Part shown: piece after piece, positions 51,873-61,676 of the stretch
Layout: each line of letters starts with the position of its first letter
Position numbering within the stretch: position 1 is the stretch's first letter
NCBI RefSeq assembly: GCF_000758585.1
Contig: NZ_CP009281.1
Coordinates: forward strand, 5,518,001 to 5,582,000
Length of the DNA: 64,000 nt
Direction: 5' to 3'
Source of the DNA: Paenibacillus sp. FSL R5-0345
GTDB taxonomy: Bacteria; Bacillota; Bacilli; Paenibacillales; Paenibacillaceae
Translations under genes and position numbers: made by a program
The notes under the pieces: generated by a model
The model's input: only the letters and a program-made list of their open reading frames with translations
Databases searched by the model: none
What the model was told of the DNA's origin: nothing

Positions 51873-54800
51873 TTAACGCAACCGATCTCTATCCCGCGCG
51901 ACTTTTGAACTATGATAAGCCTTTCCATCGCATTCAATACCCAACAAAAACTTATTTTCATTCAGTGGATCAACAATAGCTAAATCAATACGATAGCCTG
52001 AGCAACCAACTTGAGTTTTAACTTTGTATCCCATGTCCGTAAGAACTTTGAATACATCCTCTTCAAAAGGTGAGTCAAACTCCATCTCTTTATGCGCTGT
52101 CATGCTAATCGGCAACTTGCCATCCATAGTGGTTTGCATATAGTCCTTTAGTAAGCGTAAACCACTATTCCCGCTTACTTTTGCGTCGGATAAATCAGAT
52201 GGCTTTAGGGAGCTAATTAGTTTCATATGATATTTGGCTCTGGTAACAGCTACATTTAACCGTCTTTCTCCACGAGCTTTGCTTAATGGTCCAAAATTGT
52301 AATGCAACGTTTGATCAGCTGCCTTGGCATAGCCCACGCTTAAGAAAATGACGTCTCGTTCATCACCTTGAACATTCTCCAGACTTTTGATGAAAAACTC
52401 TTCATGAGCCCCTTCTTGGAAGAAACGTTCAAATAACGGATTTGCATTTCTTAATATGGTCAGTTCATTCTCTATAGCAGAAGCTTGAGCCTCACTGAAT
52501 GCAATTACTCCTAGAGATTGATTAGGGTGTTCTTTAAAATGCTCAAAGACTAAATTTGCAATCTGTTCTGCTTCTTTTTTATTCGTTTTATTTCCGCCTC
52601 GATCATATACGCCATCATTAACATAAACAAATTCTGTTCCCAAATATGGACCGTTATCCGAACTTGGGAAAGTGATCAAATTATTGTGATAAAAAGCTTC
52701 ATTCGAAAAAGTGATTAATGACTCATGTTTACTACGATAATGCCATCGCAAATTAATTGGAGGAAGAACATGAGCGCACTCATCCAGTATACTTTCATAT
52801 GAAACTTCTTGATCCTCTTCTTGTTCATCATCGAAATCTTCTTCAATCGTACTGCTTTGGAAAAAATTCGTTGGAGGCAATTGTTTTGTATCACCTACCA
52901 CAATCAACTGTTTTCCACGCACAATAGCTCCGATCGCGTCTTCAGAGAATATTTGTGATGCTTCATCAAAAATCACCAAATCAAACTGAATTACAGAAGC
53001 ATCCAAAAATTGACTTACAGACAACGGACTCATAAGTAAACATGGTTTTATTTCCATGAATAAAGGCGCTGTCAGATTTAATAATTTTCTTATTGGGTAG
53101 TGTCTTTTCTTCTTTCCTATTTCCGCTTGTATAATTTGTAGTTCTCGACGAAATGCAAGTGAATTAACCGCATGGGTTCGGTTGGTTTCTAATCTCTCTT
53201 TTATACGATGGACATTCAACTGATTGCTCTTTACATCTAGCTTTCTAAAAGTAGTTACATCAGTATTCATTTCCTCTGCGTCAAAATCAAATAAAAGAGG
53301 TTCGTTTTTATAAATTTGATCCAGCCAAAGAGTGAAAAATCTTTTTTGGAATAGATCCTTAAAGGTAAAATCGTCAATACTCTCACTTTTTATGGCGAGC
53401 ATAAATTTACCGAGACCTAGCTTGGACGCAAGATTTTCAAGACGTCGATATCTGATCCAGTCTTCCAAAAGATCAATTGAATCAATACGAACTTCTGAAA
53501 AATGAATAAGCTCCACCAGTTTGAGCTCAGAGAAATCTAATTCCTTGAAAATAACTGATACAGTGAAATACAAATGCAGATCTTTTTGGAGGTCCATGTA
53601 TTTTTCTAATTCTTTTTCTGCCTGCTCTAGCCACTCCATGATGTCGCTTTTGTTTCCATTTCCTTCCGAAGTAACATAATCCAGCAACTTAGTCGGCATT
53701 TCTATATTATTAAACAAATCATGCCATTCATCCGCCCAAGCTAGTGCATCAAAGATTTGTTCCCAATTTGTGTTGTAGCCAGTAAATCGATCACCGAATA
53801 CAACTTTAAGATTCTCCAACTCGTTATCGATAAGCTGCTTATATATTTTCACGCGGACTGCCATCTCTAAAGTATTTCTAATTTCATCAAATGATAAGTC
53901 ATTGTTCATAAAATATGAGCTGATTTTAGAGAATCCATACTGCCATTCTTCAACTAGCCGTTTTATTGACGTAAGTGTATTTCCAAATTCATTATATGGC
54001 CAATACAATTCTGGGCCTTCGTAACCCGAGAAGAATTTTGGTAGTGTCTCCCGATACTTTGGAATTTCTTTTTCAATGCTACTTAAACATTGTACAAGAG
54101 GTGCAATATCAACATTAAATTCCTCTCCACTGAGCATTGCTGTTTTAAACTCTTGAGTAATCTGAATATTACTTTTAAATAACAAATTAAACTCTCTGAT
54201 AAACTTAATGAGCATATCCCATTCCGTATCATTACCTTTAAAAGAACTCCCCAGAATATCAATGTTACTTTCATAACTTTCGTCTAGCTCTGTAGATTTC
54301 TGCTTAAGGATAATAATCTTTTTCAAATCTTGTTTTAAGGAGCTCACGTTCAAACTCATTGGATTCAGAAGATGCTTACTAAATTCATCTACAAAATTAA
54401 AATACGAATCCACATTCTCCGATTCAATCTGAAGCTTAGAAAATAATTGTTCTAAATTGACCTTGGAAGCATCTGTACCAGATAAATTCATTAAATTCGA
54501 ATACTCATTTTGAATCAGATTGATATTTTTTTTCAAATCGTTATTTAATTGCTTCATCTGGGCAAATGAAGTCTTTAATTCCTCAATTTTACCCGCAGGT
54601 CTAAGTAAAAGTTCTCTTAATGATACAGTCATGCTTCGTCCTTGATGCCATTCTACGATCTCTCTCGTAGTCGATAGTGCTTGTTCGATGGTAAACCAAT
54701 TTGTATCAGATGCCTGGTAATGCCAGCCCAGTGATGACTGTAACTCAGATTCCATTTTATTAATGGACTTTTTGTAATCCATCACTCGTTTAATATTTCG

Positions 54801-57536
54801 AACATGTTTCTGAAACGTATCAAAGTCTAATTTTTCATTTGATTTTAGATTAGACTTTAGCCATTTCAAATCCTTTTTATAGGAACCATTAAAAACCCTC
54901 AAAAATGACTGGTACTGACCTTCACACCGTTCGAAAATATCGTAAATACGCTCGTCATATGCTTCTTCTTCAAATACCTTAGTAAATTTATCGAACTCTA
55001 TTTGATATTTGCTAAATAACTCTTTTCCCTCTCGAATAATCGTTTGTATATCACGGTAATTATTTAAGTCAAACCAACTTTCCAGTGGCTTAGGAGTTCT
55101 CGCGATAAATCTAATCACAATTTCTAGATTATCAATCAAGGAAAGGTTTGTTAATTCTACTCCGAATAATGACTCGAACTCCATTTTATATGTGTTTAAT
55201 GATTTTATTTTACTGAAAAAATCGCCGAGTAAATTTTTCACCTTTGATTTTTGATCATATAAAATAACATCCTCTGTTACTGATCTTTTAGAATTTCTAA
55301 ATGATTCAACAAGAGACTCATTAACATCAAAATCAATCAAAGCTTTTTCAGCATTAATTTCTAAAAAGGATGGATTATATTTAGATAATAAGTCACCTCG
55401 TAATGATGTATTCTCTAGGTACTTTTCCTTTGTATTCATGGCTTGATTCAAGAGATTTGCAAATCTCTTCTCATCAAACCAGTCCTCTGTTGGAGTTACA
55501 CTTTGGTTTAGCAAAGTAAGATATCTTAACAACTGGCTTAGTTCTTTAGCATTTTCCAGCTGCTGTATTCCAAGACGAGAAGCTATTTCGGCATAATTAG
55601 AGGCATTAGAGAACAAATGTAAGATATCATCGATCCCATTTATTAATGCACTTTTAGTTAACAAAAGTTCGTTCAGTTTTGTTTCAGGAATCATCGAAAT
55701 AAACTGTTCATTTTCAATATATAGCTCGTTATAAAGATCTTGAAGACGATTTTCCTCTAATATATTTTCATTGACCTTTGTAGTTAGCTTCTTTTTGTCA
55801 TCAAGAAATGTTGAAAATCTCTCTTGATAATTTTTTGCATCACTAATGATTTGGGAGATATTCCTCTTATCAAACCACCCCATTGGAGGTAAAGGAGAAT
55901 GCTTAGCCATATCCAATATGTTAGTTGCCTTCTTTAATTCATCAAGAGTAGCGATCTTCAGTCCCGTAGAAAATTCGATATCTGATGCAACTTTTGTCGT
56001 ATCTTCTACTTGATCTCTCATCTTCTCAAGAAATTTTTTCACTTTTGATTTTATTTCCAGTGAGAAGCTCTCATCGTTATAGCCTTCCCATGGATGAAAG
56101 TCAGATTTATAAACGGAGGCCCGATAACGTTCTAGATCAGATAATAATCTGTAAATTGATTCGAGCTCAGTTGTTGGACTAATGCTAAAATCCACTGCGA
56201 ATTCTGGGACATTTTGCAGCCTAGAGAGTATCCCGTGTACTTCGTATACTGACTTATCATACGGTTCTCTGGCTAAATGAACCTTTTCTGAGTATGTATT
56301 TAATTTCTCCCTTATGACATTTATTTGGCTGTATACTTCCTTGGATATTTTCTTATTTGATTCTTGTATATTTAATACATGATTTATTTCATCTAGAACC
56401 TGTCTCTTATTGGCTTTTTGACTATGCATTTCAATACAAAAATCTCCTAACCCTTCACTCTCTAGGCGACTTTTCACCACATTTAGTGCCGCCATTTTTT
56501 CACTTACAAATAGAACCTTTTTATTGTTTGCCAAGTTCTCTGCAATAATATTGGAGATGGTTTGGCTCTTCCCTGTGCCTGGTGGGCCCTGAAGAACAAA
56601 ACTCATCTCGTTTTTAGCAGCCAATATTGCCTGTTGCTGACTTGAATCCGCATCGAGTATATTGAATATTTCATGGGAAGGAACTTCCCGATCCATACTA
56701 CTTTCATCAGGAACTCGTGTATGATCAAATGTTTGTTTTCTACTCTCCTCGTTTGAAACACCCGCAATCTCTCTGATTAGTGGATGACTTTCAATTATAT
56801 CTTTATAAGTTTCCATGTCCTTATACATAACCAGCTTATTAAAGGAGAATAAAGATAAATAAACGTCTTCTTCGACGCTCCATCCCTCAAGATTAATAAC
56901 TAATTCTCTTATTTCTGCCCATAATTCATTAACGTTAATGCTTGCTGGATCTTCAGGGAGCTCAGGCAAAGTAATACCATGCTGCTCCTGCAACATATGT
57001 GCTAAAAATGGATTAATCACAATTTCATCTTCAAACTGATTCAAAGTAAATGGGGCATTCGCACTAGTTCTTTTTAAGGTAGCAGGAACTAAAAGTAACG
57101 GAGCAAGGAAATCTGATGAGGTCGAAAGTTGTGTTTCTTTCCATTTCAAAACTCCAAATGATAAATAAGAAATATTTATTCCTTGTTCATTCATACGTGT
57201 CTTCGCTGCAGTTCTAAGCTTATTTAAGATCTTAGTATAATTTTGAGTTTCTTCTGCAATCCGCTTTTTCTTTTCCAACTCTTCAATAGTCAATAAATTA
57301 ATCTTTTCAATTTGTTGAGAAAATTGAGTAGACAATTTATCACATTCTAATTGTTTTTCTTCTCCCACCAACGATTCGTATAAATCTGAAGGGACATCTA
57401 AAAAATTCACGCTATTTGTCTTCTTTGGTTTGAAATTGAGTAGTGTGTTCCTCTTGCTCATATCGATGAGGTTCTTTTTCCAATTCGCTATTCTATTCGA
57501 TAACTGCTGTTCGATTTGTTTATCCATTTTATCCAC
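51873..57536 (-). CDS. DUF4011-type superfamily 1 helicase with C-terminal Vsr-like nuclease, ended early by TAA
   Basis: A giant protein of 1,887 residues. The N-terminus carries the DUF4011 signature IANWKKNLIDMSKRNTLLNF (18-37). The first helicase motif is VLQGPPGTGKSQTISNIIAE (about 312-331), and a coiled-coil region of about 1,000 residues follows. Then come Walker B VIFDEASQIFSEDAIGAI (about 1,520), GDTKQLPPTNFF and the late motifs QGDERDVIFLSVGYAK and RRLNVAVTRAKYHMKLISS. The C-terminal nuclease domain shows GYRIDLAIVD and GIECDGKAYHSS. Proteins of this kind occur in defence islands, and their nuclease end may cut invading DNA. The TAA after RDRDRLR removes the final 40 residues of the nuclease fold, which may inactivate it. 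The gene has no close partner on its strand. Confidence 0.88.
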   Translation of the reverse strand: MDKMDKQIEQQLSNRIANWKKNLIDMSKRNTLLNFKPKKTNSVNFLDVPSDLYESLVGEEKQLECDKLSTQFSQQIEKINLLTIEELEKKKRIAEETQNYTKILNKLRTAAKTRMNEQGINISYLSFGVLKWKETQLSTSSDFLAPLLLVPATLKRTSANAPFTLNQFEDEIVINPFLAHMLQEQHGITLPELPEDPASINVNELWAEIRELVINLEGWSVEEDVYLSLFSFNKLVMYKDMETYKDIIESHPLIREIAGVSNEESRKQTFDHTRVPDESSMDREVPSHEIFNILDADSSQQQAILAAKNEMSFVLQGPPGTGKSQTISNIIAENLANNKKVLFVSEKMAALNVVKSRLESEGLGDFCIEMHSQKANKRQVLDEINHVLNIQESNKKISKEVYSQINVIREKLNTYSEKVHLAREPYDKSVYEVHGILSRLQNVPEFAVDFSISPTTELESIYRLLSDLERYRASVYKSDFHPWEGYNDESFSLEIKSKVKKFLEKMRDQVEDTTKVASDIEFSTGLKIATLDELKKATNILDMAKHSPLPPMGWFDKRNISQIISDAKNYQERFSTFLDDKKKLTTKVNENILEENRLQDLYNELYIENEQFISMIPETKLNELLLTKSALINGIDDILHLFSNASNYAEIASRLGIQQLENAKELSQLLRYLTLLNQSVTPTEDWFDEKRFANLLNQAMNTKEKYLENTSLRGDLLSKYNPSFLEINAEKALIDFDVNESLVESFRNSKRSVTEDVILYDQKSKVKNLLGDFFSKIKSLNTYKMEFESLFGVELTNLSLIDNLEIVIRFIARTPKPLESWFDLNNYRDIQTIIREGKELFSKYQIEFDKFTKVFEEEAYDERIYDIFERCEGQYQSFLRVFNGSYKKDLKWLKSNLKSNEKLDFDTFQKHVRNIKRVMDYKKSINKMESELQSSLGWHYQASDTNWFTIEQALSTTREIVEWHQGRSMTVSLRELLLRPAGKIEELKTSFAQMKQLNNDLKKNINLIQNEYSNLMNLSGTDASKVNLEQLFSKLQIESENVDSYFNFVDEFSKHLLNPMSLNVSSLKQDLKKIIILKQKSTELDESYESNIDILGSSFKGNDTEWDMLIKFIREFNLLFKSNIQITQEFKTAMLSGEEFNVDIAPLVQCLSSIEKEIPKYRETLPKFFSGYEGPELYWPYNEFGNTLTSIKRLVEEWQYGFSKISSYFMNNDLSFDEIRNTLEMAVRVKIYKQLIDNELENLKVVFGDRFTGYNTNWEQIFDALAWADEWHDLFNNIEMPTKLLDYVTSEGNGNKSDIMEWLEQAEKELEKYMDLQKDLHLYFTVSVIFKELDFSELKLVELIHFSEVRIDSIDLLEDWIRYRRLENLASKLGLGKFMLAIKSESIDDFTFKDLFQKRFFTLWLDQIYKNEPLLFDFDAEEMNTDVTTFRKLDVKSNQLNVHRIKERLETNRTHAVNSLAFRRELQIIQAEIGKKKRHYPIRKLLNLTAPLFMEIKPCLLMSPLSVSQFLDASVIQFDLVIFDEASQIFSEDAIGAIVRGKQLIVVGDTKQLPPTNFFQSSTIEEDFDDEQEEDQEVSYESILDECAHVLPPINLRWHYRSKHESLITFSNEAFYHNNLITFPSSDNGPYLGTEFVYVNDGVYDRGGNKTNKKEAEQIANLVFEHFKEHPNQSLGVIAFSEAQASAIENELTILRNANPLFERFFQEGAHEEFFIKSLENVQGDERDVIFLSVGYAKAADQTLHYNFGPLSKARGERRLNVAVTRAKYHMKLISSLKPSDLSDAKVSGNSGLRLLKDYMQTTMDGKLPISMTAHKEMEFDSPFEEDVFKVLTDMGYKVKTQVGCSGYRIDLAIVDPLNENKFLLGIECDGKAYHSSKVARDRDRLR

Positions 57537-57862
57537 CTATTCGGTATTTGATATCTAACCGTTACTAATAATTTCATAAACATACGAAATAACTAGGTAA
57601 ATTGTACCATGCAACTGATAGTAATAGTATACAGAATACTAGGAACGTCTATTTCATCATGACCTAATAACCGAGCTACTTATTTGAACAGTCATCCCTT
57701 AATAACTGTAGAAACTAAGAAGCCTTATATACCGCAAGGTTTAAGGAGGGTACAAGCCTATTAAAACTCGGTTTTATACAAGCCTCGGGATCGAGTGTCT
57801 AAGAAAGAACCGAGTTCTGATCTTTCCTATTATTCTAGTTATTGACCTAATAACCGAGATAT
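57537..57862. other. Non-coding stretch with clustered AACCGAG repeats
   Basis: No gene is seen. A 15-base direct repeat GACCTAATAACCGAG occurs at 57661-57675 and 57844-57858. Between them AACTCGGTT (57765-57773) and AACCGAGTT (57808-57816) form an inverted repeat of the same heptamer. The cluster lies just beyond the end of the tandem serine recombinase genes, where an attachment site would be likely. Confidence 0.5.
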
Positions 57863-57894
57863 AAAAAAAGACTTGCTTCATTGCTGAAACAAGT
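57863..57894 (-). terminator. Terminator of the tandem recombinase operon
   Basis: On the minus strand, arms GACTTGTTTCA and TGAAGCAAGTC around GCAA are followed by TTTTTTT. Confidence 0.8.
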
Positions 57895-59462
57895 CACTTC
57901 ACTTCAGTATATAGCAAGTCATGTCGAGCGTTAATTCTAACATTCCCTACACGATCTATGCTGATCTCTTGTACAAACTCGAATAATAAACCACGAAGTA
58001 ATCTCGAATCGTACTCATCTTTTTTATCTTTTGTATTTTGTTGCCGCTTTAAATGTTCCAATTTAATTTTCTTCAACTTGCTTTCAAGACCTTCTTGATT
58101 AAGCTGTAATTTTTGAATTTGCTTAATTTGATTTTGACGCTGTATCAATTGTTTATCTACTATACTAATCTTTTGTTCGTAGCTTTGTTTAGACAGTGTT
58201 AATATCCGAATAAGTATCTTTACATTGTCCCTGATTTCTTCTACTTCTTCTACATCCATACCATGGAGAATATTAAATTGCTGATCGATTTCAGAATTAA
58301 CTTTATTAAGTTGCTCCTTAAAATTAAATATTGTTTTGTTGAGCATATCACATTCGTTGTTCAAGTTCAGAATGTCATCGTTGATACTCGTTAATACTTT
58401 CTCAATAACAACATTTTTATGCTGAGATCGCAAACTCGCCAATAAAAAATCAATTATTTCATGAGCCTTGCTTAATTCTACCCTATAATCACAAGAGGAA
58501 CACCAGTAGAACATTATCCCGTATTTCCGTCCTGATTTGCCCTTGGTTCTTTTATCTTTACCCACCAAATAACTTCCACACATTTCACATTTCAGAAGAT
58601 CCTTTAGTAAAAAGCTCGTTTTAAAACGCCGTGGAGGAACCTTACCATTAACCCTCTGTTCATATAGCTCCCAGCATCTTTCCCACTTATCTAATGTGAC
58701 AGCTGCTGGAATTCTATCGCTCTGTAGCATCTCCCATTTTGATCGATCATTAAATGAATTGTTTGCTCGCTCTTTCTTTCTTCCCCGTACCAAATATCCC
58801 GCATAAAAAGGATTCGTTATCACGGCTCGAACAGCCTGGTCAGTCCAATCAGTACCCTCATAAGAGGAGTGCGGTAATTTCTGAGCAATCTTATCGAACC
58901 CTAAATACCCTAAATACATGTCGAAAATAGCTTTTTCTAACAAGTGCTCGTGTTCAATCGCTTCGAAGAGTTTTGTTTGTGAATCATAACGATATCCAAA
59001 AGGAGGCTTACCGCCACGCCATTTCCCTTGTCTAAAAAAAGTATACATTGTATCCCTAGTCCGAACGCGGGTGTTATCTACTTCGAATTTTGAGTTGCCA
59101 TCCTTGATTAGATCAACTAAAAGATCCCCTGAATCATAAAGGCTTTCTGTACTCGCAATGATAACGGGAATTTTATATTTTTTTAAAGTTGTGCGTATCT
59201 CTTGATGTTCGCTTGGTTTTCTTGCTAGTCGGTCATGCTGTGAAATAACTACAAAGTCATATTTATTTAAATGAGCGTCGGCGAGTAAAATTGATATACC
59301 ATTGCGACCCTTCAGATCTATTTTTCTTGCTGAGACTGCTGTATCTAAGTACTCACCCACAAATTCACATTCATACTTCCGAATAACCTCTAAAGCCATA
59401 CTTCTCTGAGCATCCATCGTTTGCTTGTCTGTTGAATGTCTACCGTAAAATACTCCCCTCAT
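57894..59462 (-). CDS. Large serine recombinase, second of a tandem pair
   Basis: A 522-residue recombinase. MRGVFYGRHSTDKQTMDAQR holds the catalytic serine (Ser10), followed by ISQHDRLARKPSEHQEIRTT; the recombinase domain has GGKPPFGYRYDSQ, and the zinc ribbon has LLKCEMCGSYLVG with FYWCSSCDYR. A long C-terminal coiled coil follows (about 340-470). The ATG at 59462 lies 7 bases after the stop of the first recombinase and has only GGA before it, so it is probably translated by reinitiation. Two such enzymes in tandem recall the CcrA/CcrB pair of staphylococcal SCC elements, though they are not clearly orthologous. Confidence 0.9.
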   Translation of the reverse strand: MRGVFYGRHSTDKQTMDAQRSMALEVIRKYECEFVGEYLDTAVSARKIDLKGRNGISILLADAHLNKYDFVVISQHDRLARKPSEHQEIRTTLKKYKIPVIIASTESLYDSGDLLVDLIKDGNSKFEVDNTRVRTRDTMYTFFRQGKWRGGKPPFGYRYDSQTKLFEAIEHEHLLEKAIFDMYLGYLGFDKIAQKLPHSSYEGTDWTDQAVRAVITNPFYAGYLVRGRKKERANNSFNDRSKWEMLQSDRIPAAVTLDKWERCWELYEQRVNGKVPPRRFKTSFLLKDLLKCEMCGSYLVGKDKRTKGKSGRKYGIMFYWCSSCDYRVELSKAHEIIDFLLASLRSQHKNVVIEKVLTSINDDILNLNNECDMLNKTIFNFKEQLNKVNSEIDQQFNILHGMDVEEVEEIRDNVKILIRILTLSKQSYEQKISIVDKQLIQRQNQIKQIQKLQLNQEGLESKLKKIKLEHLKRQQNTKDKKDEYDSRLLRGLLFEFVQEISIDRVGNVRINARHDLLYTEVK

Positions 59463-59469
59463 TCCAGGA

Positions 59470-60951
59470 CTAATCAACGCTGTTAAATGCAATTGTAATT
59501 TCACCATCCTTAGAGTTTATTAATTCAAAAAACGGATGTTTCAATTCAATTCGGGGAAAGAAATCAGGAGGACCAATTTCAATTTTTTGCACAATATCAT
59601 GTAACACTTCAGCTATCTCCACACTATTCATCTTAGCGAGCTTATCTTGAACATTTAACTGTGCCCATATAGCTTGAATTCTTGCTGGATACATCGTTAT
59701 AAAATTCTGAGTTCTCAAGAGTAGCTTTCTTTGGTTCTCGAATTGAACTAATTTTGAATAAACGGTTACCATTCTTTCCTGGGTATTTGGATCTTTATTG
59801 AGAACCCACTGTTCCGTTAATCCAATTATCTTATCGTTTAATATTCTCATTTTCTGTTCTACCTCTATAAGATTAGCTGAACTTTCTGCATCCACTTGAT
59901 TAATTACATCCATCAGCATAACGCTGTTTTCAGATTCGGCTATATTTTGAACCCACTTGGTTGCTTCTTCTAAAACGTAATTCTCTAATACTTGTTGAGG
60001 AAACTTGTTTCGATAATGGGCGCTACAATAATACATAACGAATTCTTTTCCAGCCATTGAAATTAACTTTCTTTTTGCTGGTTTATTACATGTCGTACAG
60101 AATACAAGTTCATCAAGCATTGCTATTTCCGATTTTTGCTTACCTCTAGTTTGTATTAATGTTTTAAGTATCAATTGGGCTTGATTCCATTTATCTTCGT
60201 TAATAATTCTCAAACGTTTTTGTTCAATTTCGACAATATCCTCATTAAACTTCGCTCTACGAAAACCCATATATTCAGGCGTGGTTATATACTTTTTAAT
60301 TTTGTTATAATTGTTTTTACTCTTTTCAATAATCCCCTTAGACTCTACATGCCTAACAAAATCACTGAATGTACGACATTCAGTGATTAATAGTTCATTG
60401 AAAATACTAACGATCGTTTCGACTTTCATTGGATCGGGTTGTATATCCTTTTCTGCATCAAGGTAGTAGCCAAAAGGCAATTTTCCTCCATGATTTTTCC
60501 CATCGGAAAATAGAGCAAGTTTAGTATCTCTGATCCGAAGTGCGATTTGATTTACCTCTCTCTCGTTAAATCCAGCAATGACCAATTCAAAAAACTCCCC
60601 TGCTGGTGAATACTGCAGGGGGAGTTCATTACTAGCCGAAAAAATAACCTGAACGTTATATTTCTTTAATAGCTCGTAAATTTCTAAATGCTGTCCAACA
60701 TTACGTGCTAAGCGGTCGCGTTTGTAGGCGATCAAAGTTTTTACATTCCCTCTTTTAATGTCAGAAAGTAATCGGGCAAGATTGGGTCTATCACTAATCT
60801 CATTTATACGTGCCGAGACCGCTGTATCAATGTATTCTTCATCAATTAACAATGAGCGCTGAGCAGCAACAGCTTCCGAAATAGTTCTCTGCATGGAAAT
60901 CGAATTTTCTTGTGAGTTAATTGATGAGCGGCAGTACAAGACAGTTCTCAT
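59470..60951 (-). CDS. Large serine recombinase, first of a tandem pair
   Basis: A 493-residue recombinase. The N-terminus MRTVLYCRSSINSQENSISM has the catalytic serine at about position 10, and IAYKRDRLARNVGQHLEIYE carries active-site arginines. GGKLPFGYYLDAE begins the recombinase domain, and LVFCTTCNKPAKRKLIS with VMYYCSAHYRN the zinc ribbon. GGAGGTGGAGGAG precedes its ATG, which overlaps the stop of the small upstream gene by 4 bases. The two recombinases may act as a pair on dissimilar sites. Confidence 0.9.
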   Translation of the reverse strand: MRTVLYCRSSINSQENSISMQRTISEAVAAQRSLLIDEEYIDTAVSARINEISDRPNLARLLSDIKRGNVKTLIAYKRDRLARNVGQHLEIYELLKKYNVQVIFSASNELPLQYSPAGEFFELVIAGFNEREVNQIALRIRDTKLALFSDGKNHGGKLPFGYYLDAEKDIQPDPMKVETIVSIFNELLITECRTFSDFVRHVESKGIIEKSKNNYNKIKKYITTPEYMGFRRAKFNEDIVEIEQKRLRIINEDKWNQAQLILKTLIQTRGKQKSEIAMLDELVFCTTCNKPAKRKLISMAGKEFVMYYCSAHYRNKFPQQVLENYVLEEATKWVQNIAESENSVMLMDVINQVDAESSANLIEVEQKMRILNDKIIGLTEQWVLNKDPNTQERMVTVYSKLVQFENQRKLLLRTQNFITMYPARIQAIWAQLNVQDKLAKMNSVEIAEVLHDIVQKIEIGPPDFFPRIELKHPFFELINSKDGEITIAFNSVD

Positions 60952-61151
60952 AACTCCTCCACCTCCCTCTCTAAAAGGGTATGCTCATCCTCGCTCAAAT
61001 TTGCTAATTCTGAATTCAAAGCTTCTTTAAACAAATCCACATACAAGGCCAACCATTTTTGCATAGCTTCTGGATCATGGACATACGTAATATTTGTTAT
61101 CTTTATTTTGGTTACATCAGATGGTCTGATACAAATCCTCCTTTTGCTCAT
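60948..61151 (-). CDS. Small leader protein of the recombinase operon
   Basis: A 67-residue protein: MSKRRICIRPSDVTKIKITN, ITYVHDPEAMQKWLALYVDL, FKEALNSELANLSED. The start has no strong ribosome site. Its ATGA overlap with the recombinase gene argues that it is real. Such a small basic-then-acidic protein could be a recombination directionality factor or regulator; family not recognised. Confidence 0.6.
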   Translation of the reverse strand: MSKRRICIRPSDVTKIKITNITYVHDPEAMQKWLALYVDLFKEALNSELANLSEDEHTLLEREVEEL

Positions 61152-61220
61152 TAATAATCGTTATTTACATCTTTCAAAATCCAAATTTTGTGGCGTATAA
61201 TCAATATTAGGGGGTGTTCC

Positions 61221-61556
61221 ATGAAAACATTGGGGCAACAAGTCAGAAATATGAGGCTTCAGAGAAACATTGGATTAAGCGACTACGCTCAATCGCTAGG
61301 AGTATCTACGGGCTATCTTAGTAATTTTGAGACTGGTAAAACTGAAACAATACAATTAACAATCCTTGAAAAAATACTAAATGACTTGGGACATTCCAGT
61401 TCAGACGTAGAAGTAGATTCAGCAACTGAGCAGCAATTAAATCGAATTAACTCCTTGCTCATAAAATTACATAATGAATCACCAGAAGCATTTCAGTATT
61501 TCACTAACAATTTAGAACAAGGTATAGAGCTGTTTTCAAAGCTTGATAATAAGTAG
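61221..61556 (+). CDS. XRE-family HTH regulator, divergent to the recombinase operon
   Basis: A 111-residue regulator. The helix-turn-helix covers about 5-60: LGQQVRNMRLQRNIGLSDYA, QSLGVSTGYLSNFETGKTE. The C-terminal part is helical (LNRINSLLIKLHNESPEAFQ). The ATG at 61221 has GGGGGTG 4-5 bases before it. A TATAAT at 61196-61201 is a likely -10 box. By position it could repress the recombinase operon on the other strand. Confidence 0.85.
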   Translation: MKTLGQQVRNMRLQRNIGLSDYAQSLGVSTGYLSNFETGKTETIQLTILEKILNDLGHSSSDVEVDSATEQQLNRINSLLIKLHNESPEAFQYFTNNLEQGIELFSKLDNK

Positions 61557-61613
61557 TATGGGTAAAAAAAGAGATGCTATCCGTTATAATGAAAAACAAA
61601 TTCATAATAATGA

Positions 61614-61662
61614 AAAAAAGAGCTCTGATTCGATTTCAACTCCGAATCAAGCTCTTTTTTTT
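61614..61662. terminator. Bidirectional terminator
   Basis: Arms AAAAAGAGCTCTGATTCG and CGAATCAAGCTCTTTTT pair with one mismatch; T-runs lie on both strands. It separates the XRE gene from the convergent nuclease-like gene. Confidence 0.8.
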
Positions 61663-61676
61663 ATAAATTTTCTTTC

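Noticed and set aside
21216..57536. Idea that TAA codes for glutamine in this organism
   Set aside because: Many intact genes here end in TAA at the expected family end, so general reassignment is excluded; nonsense mutations are simpler.
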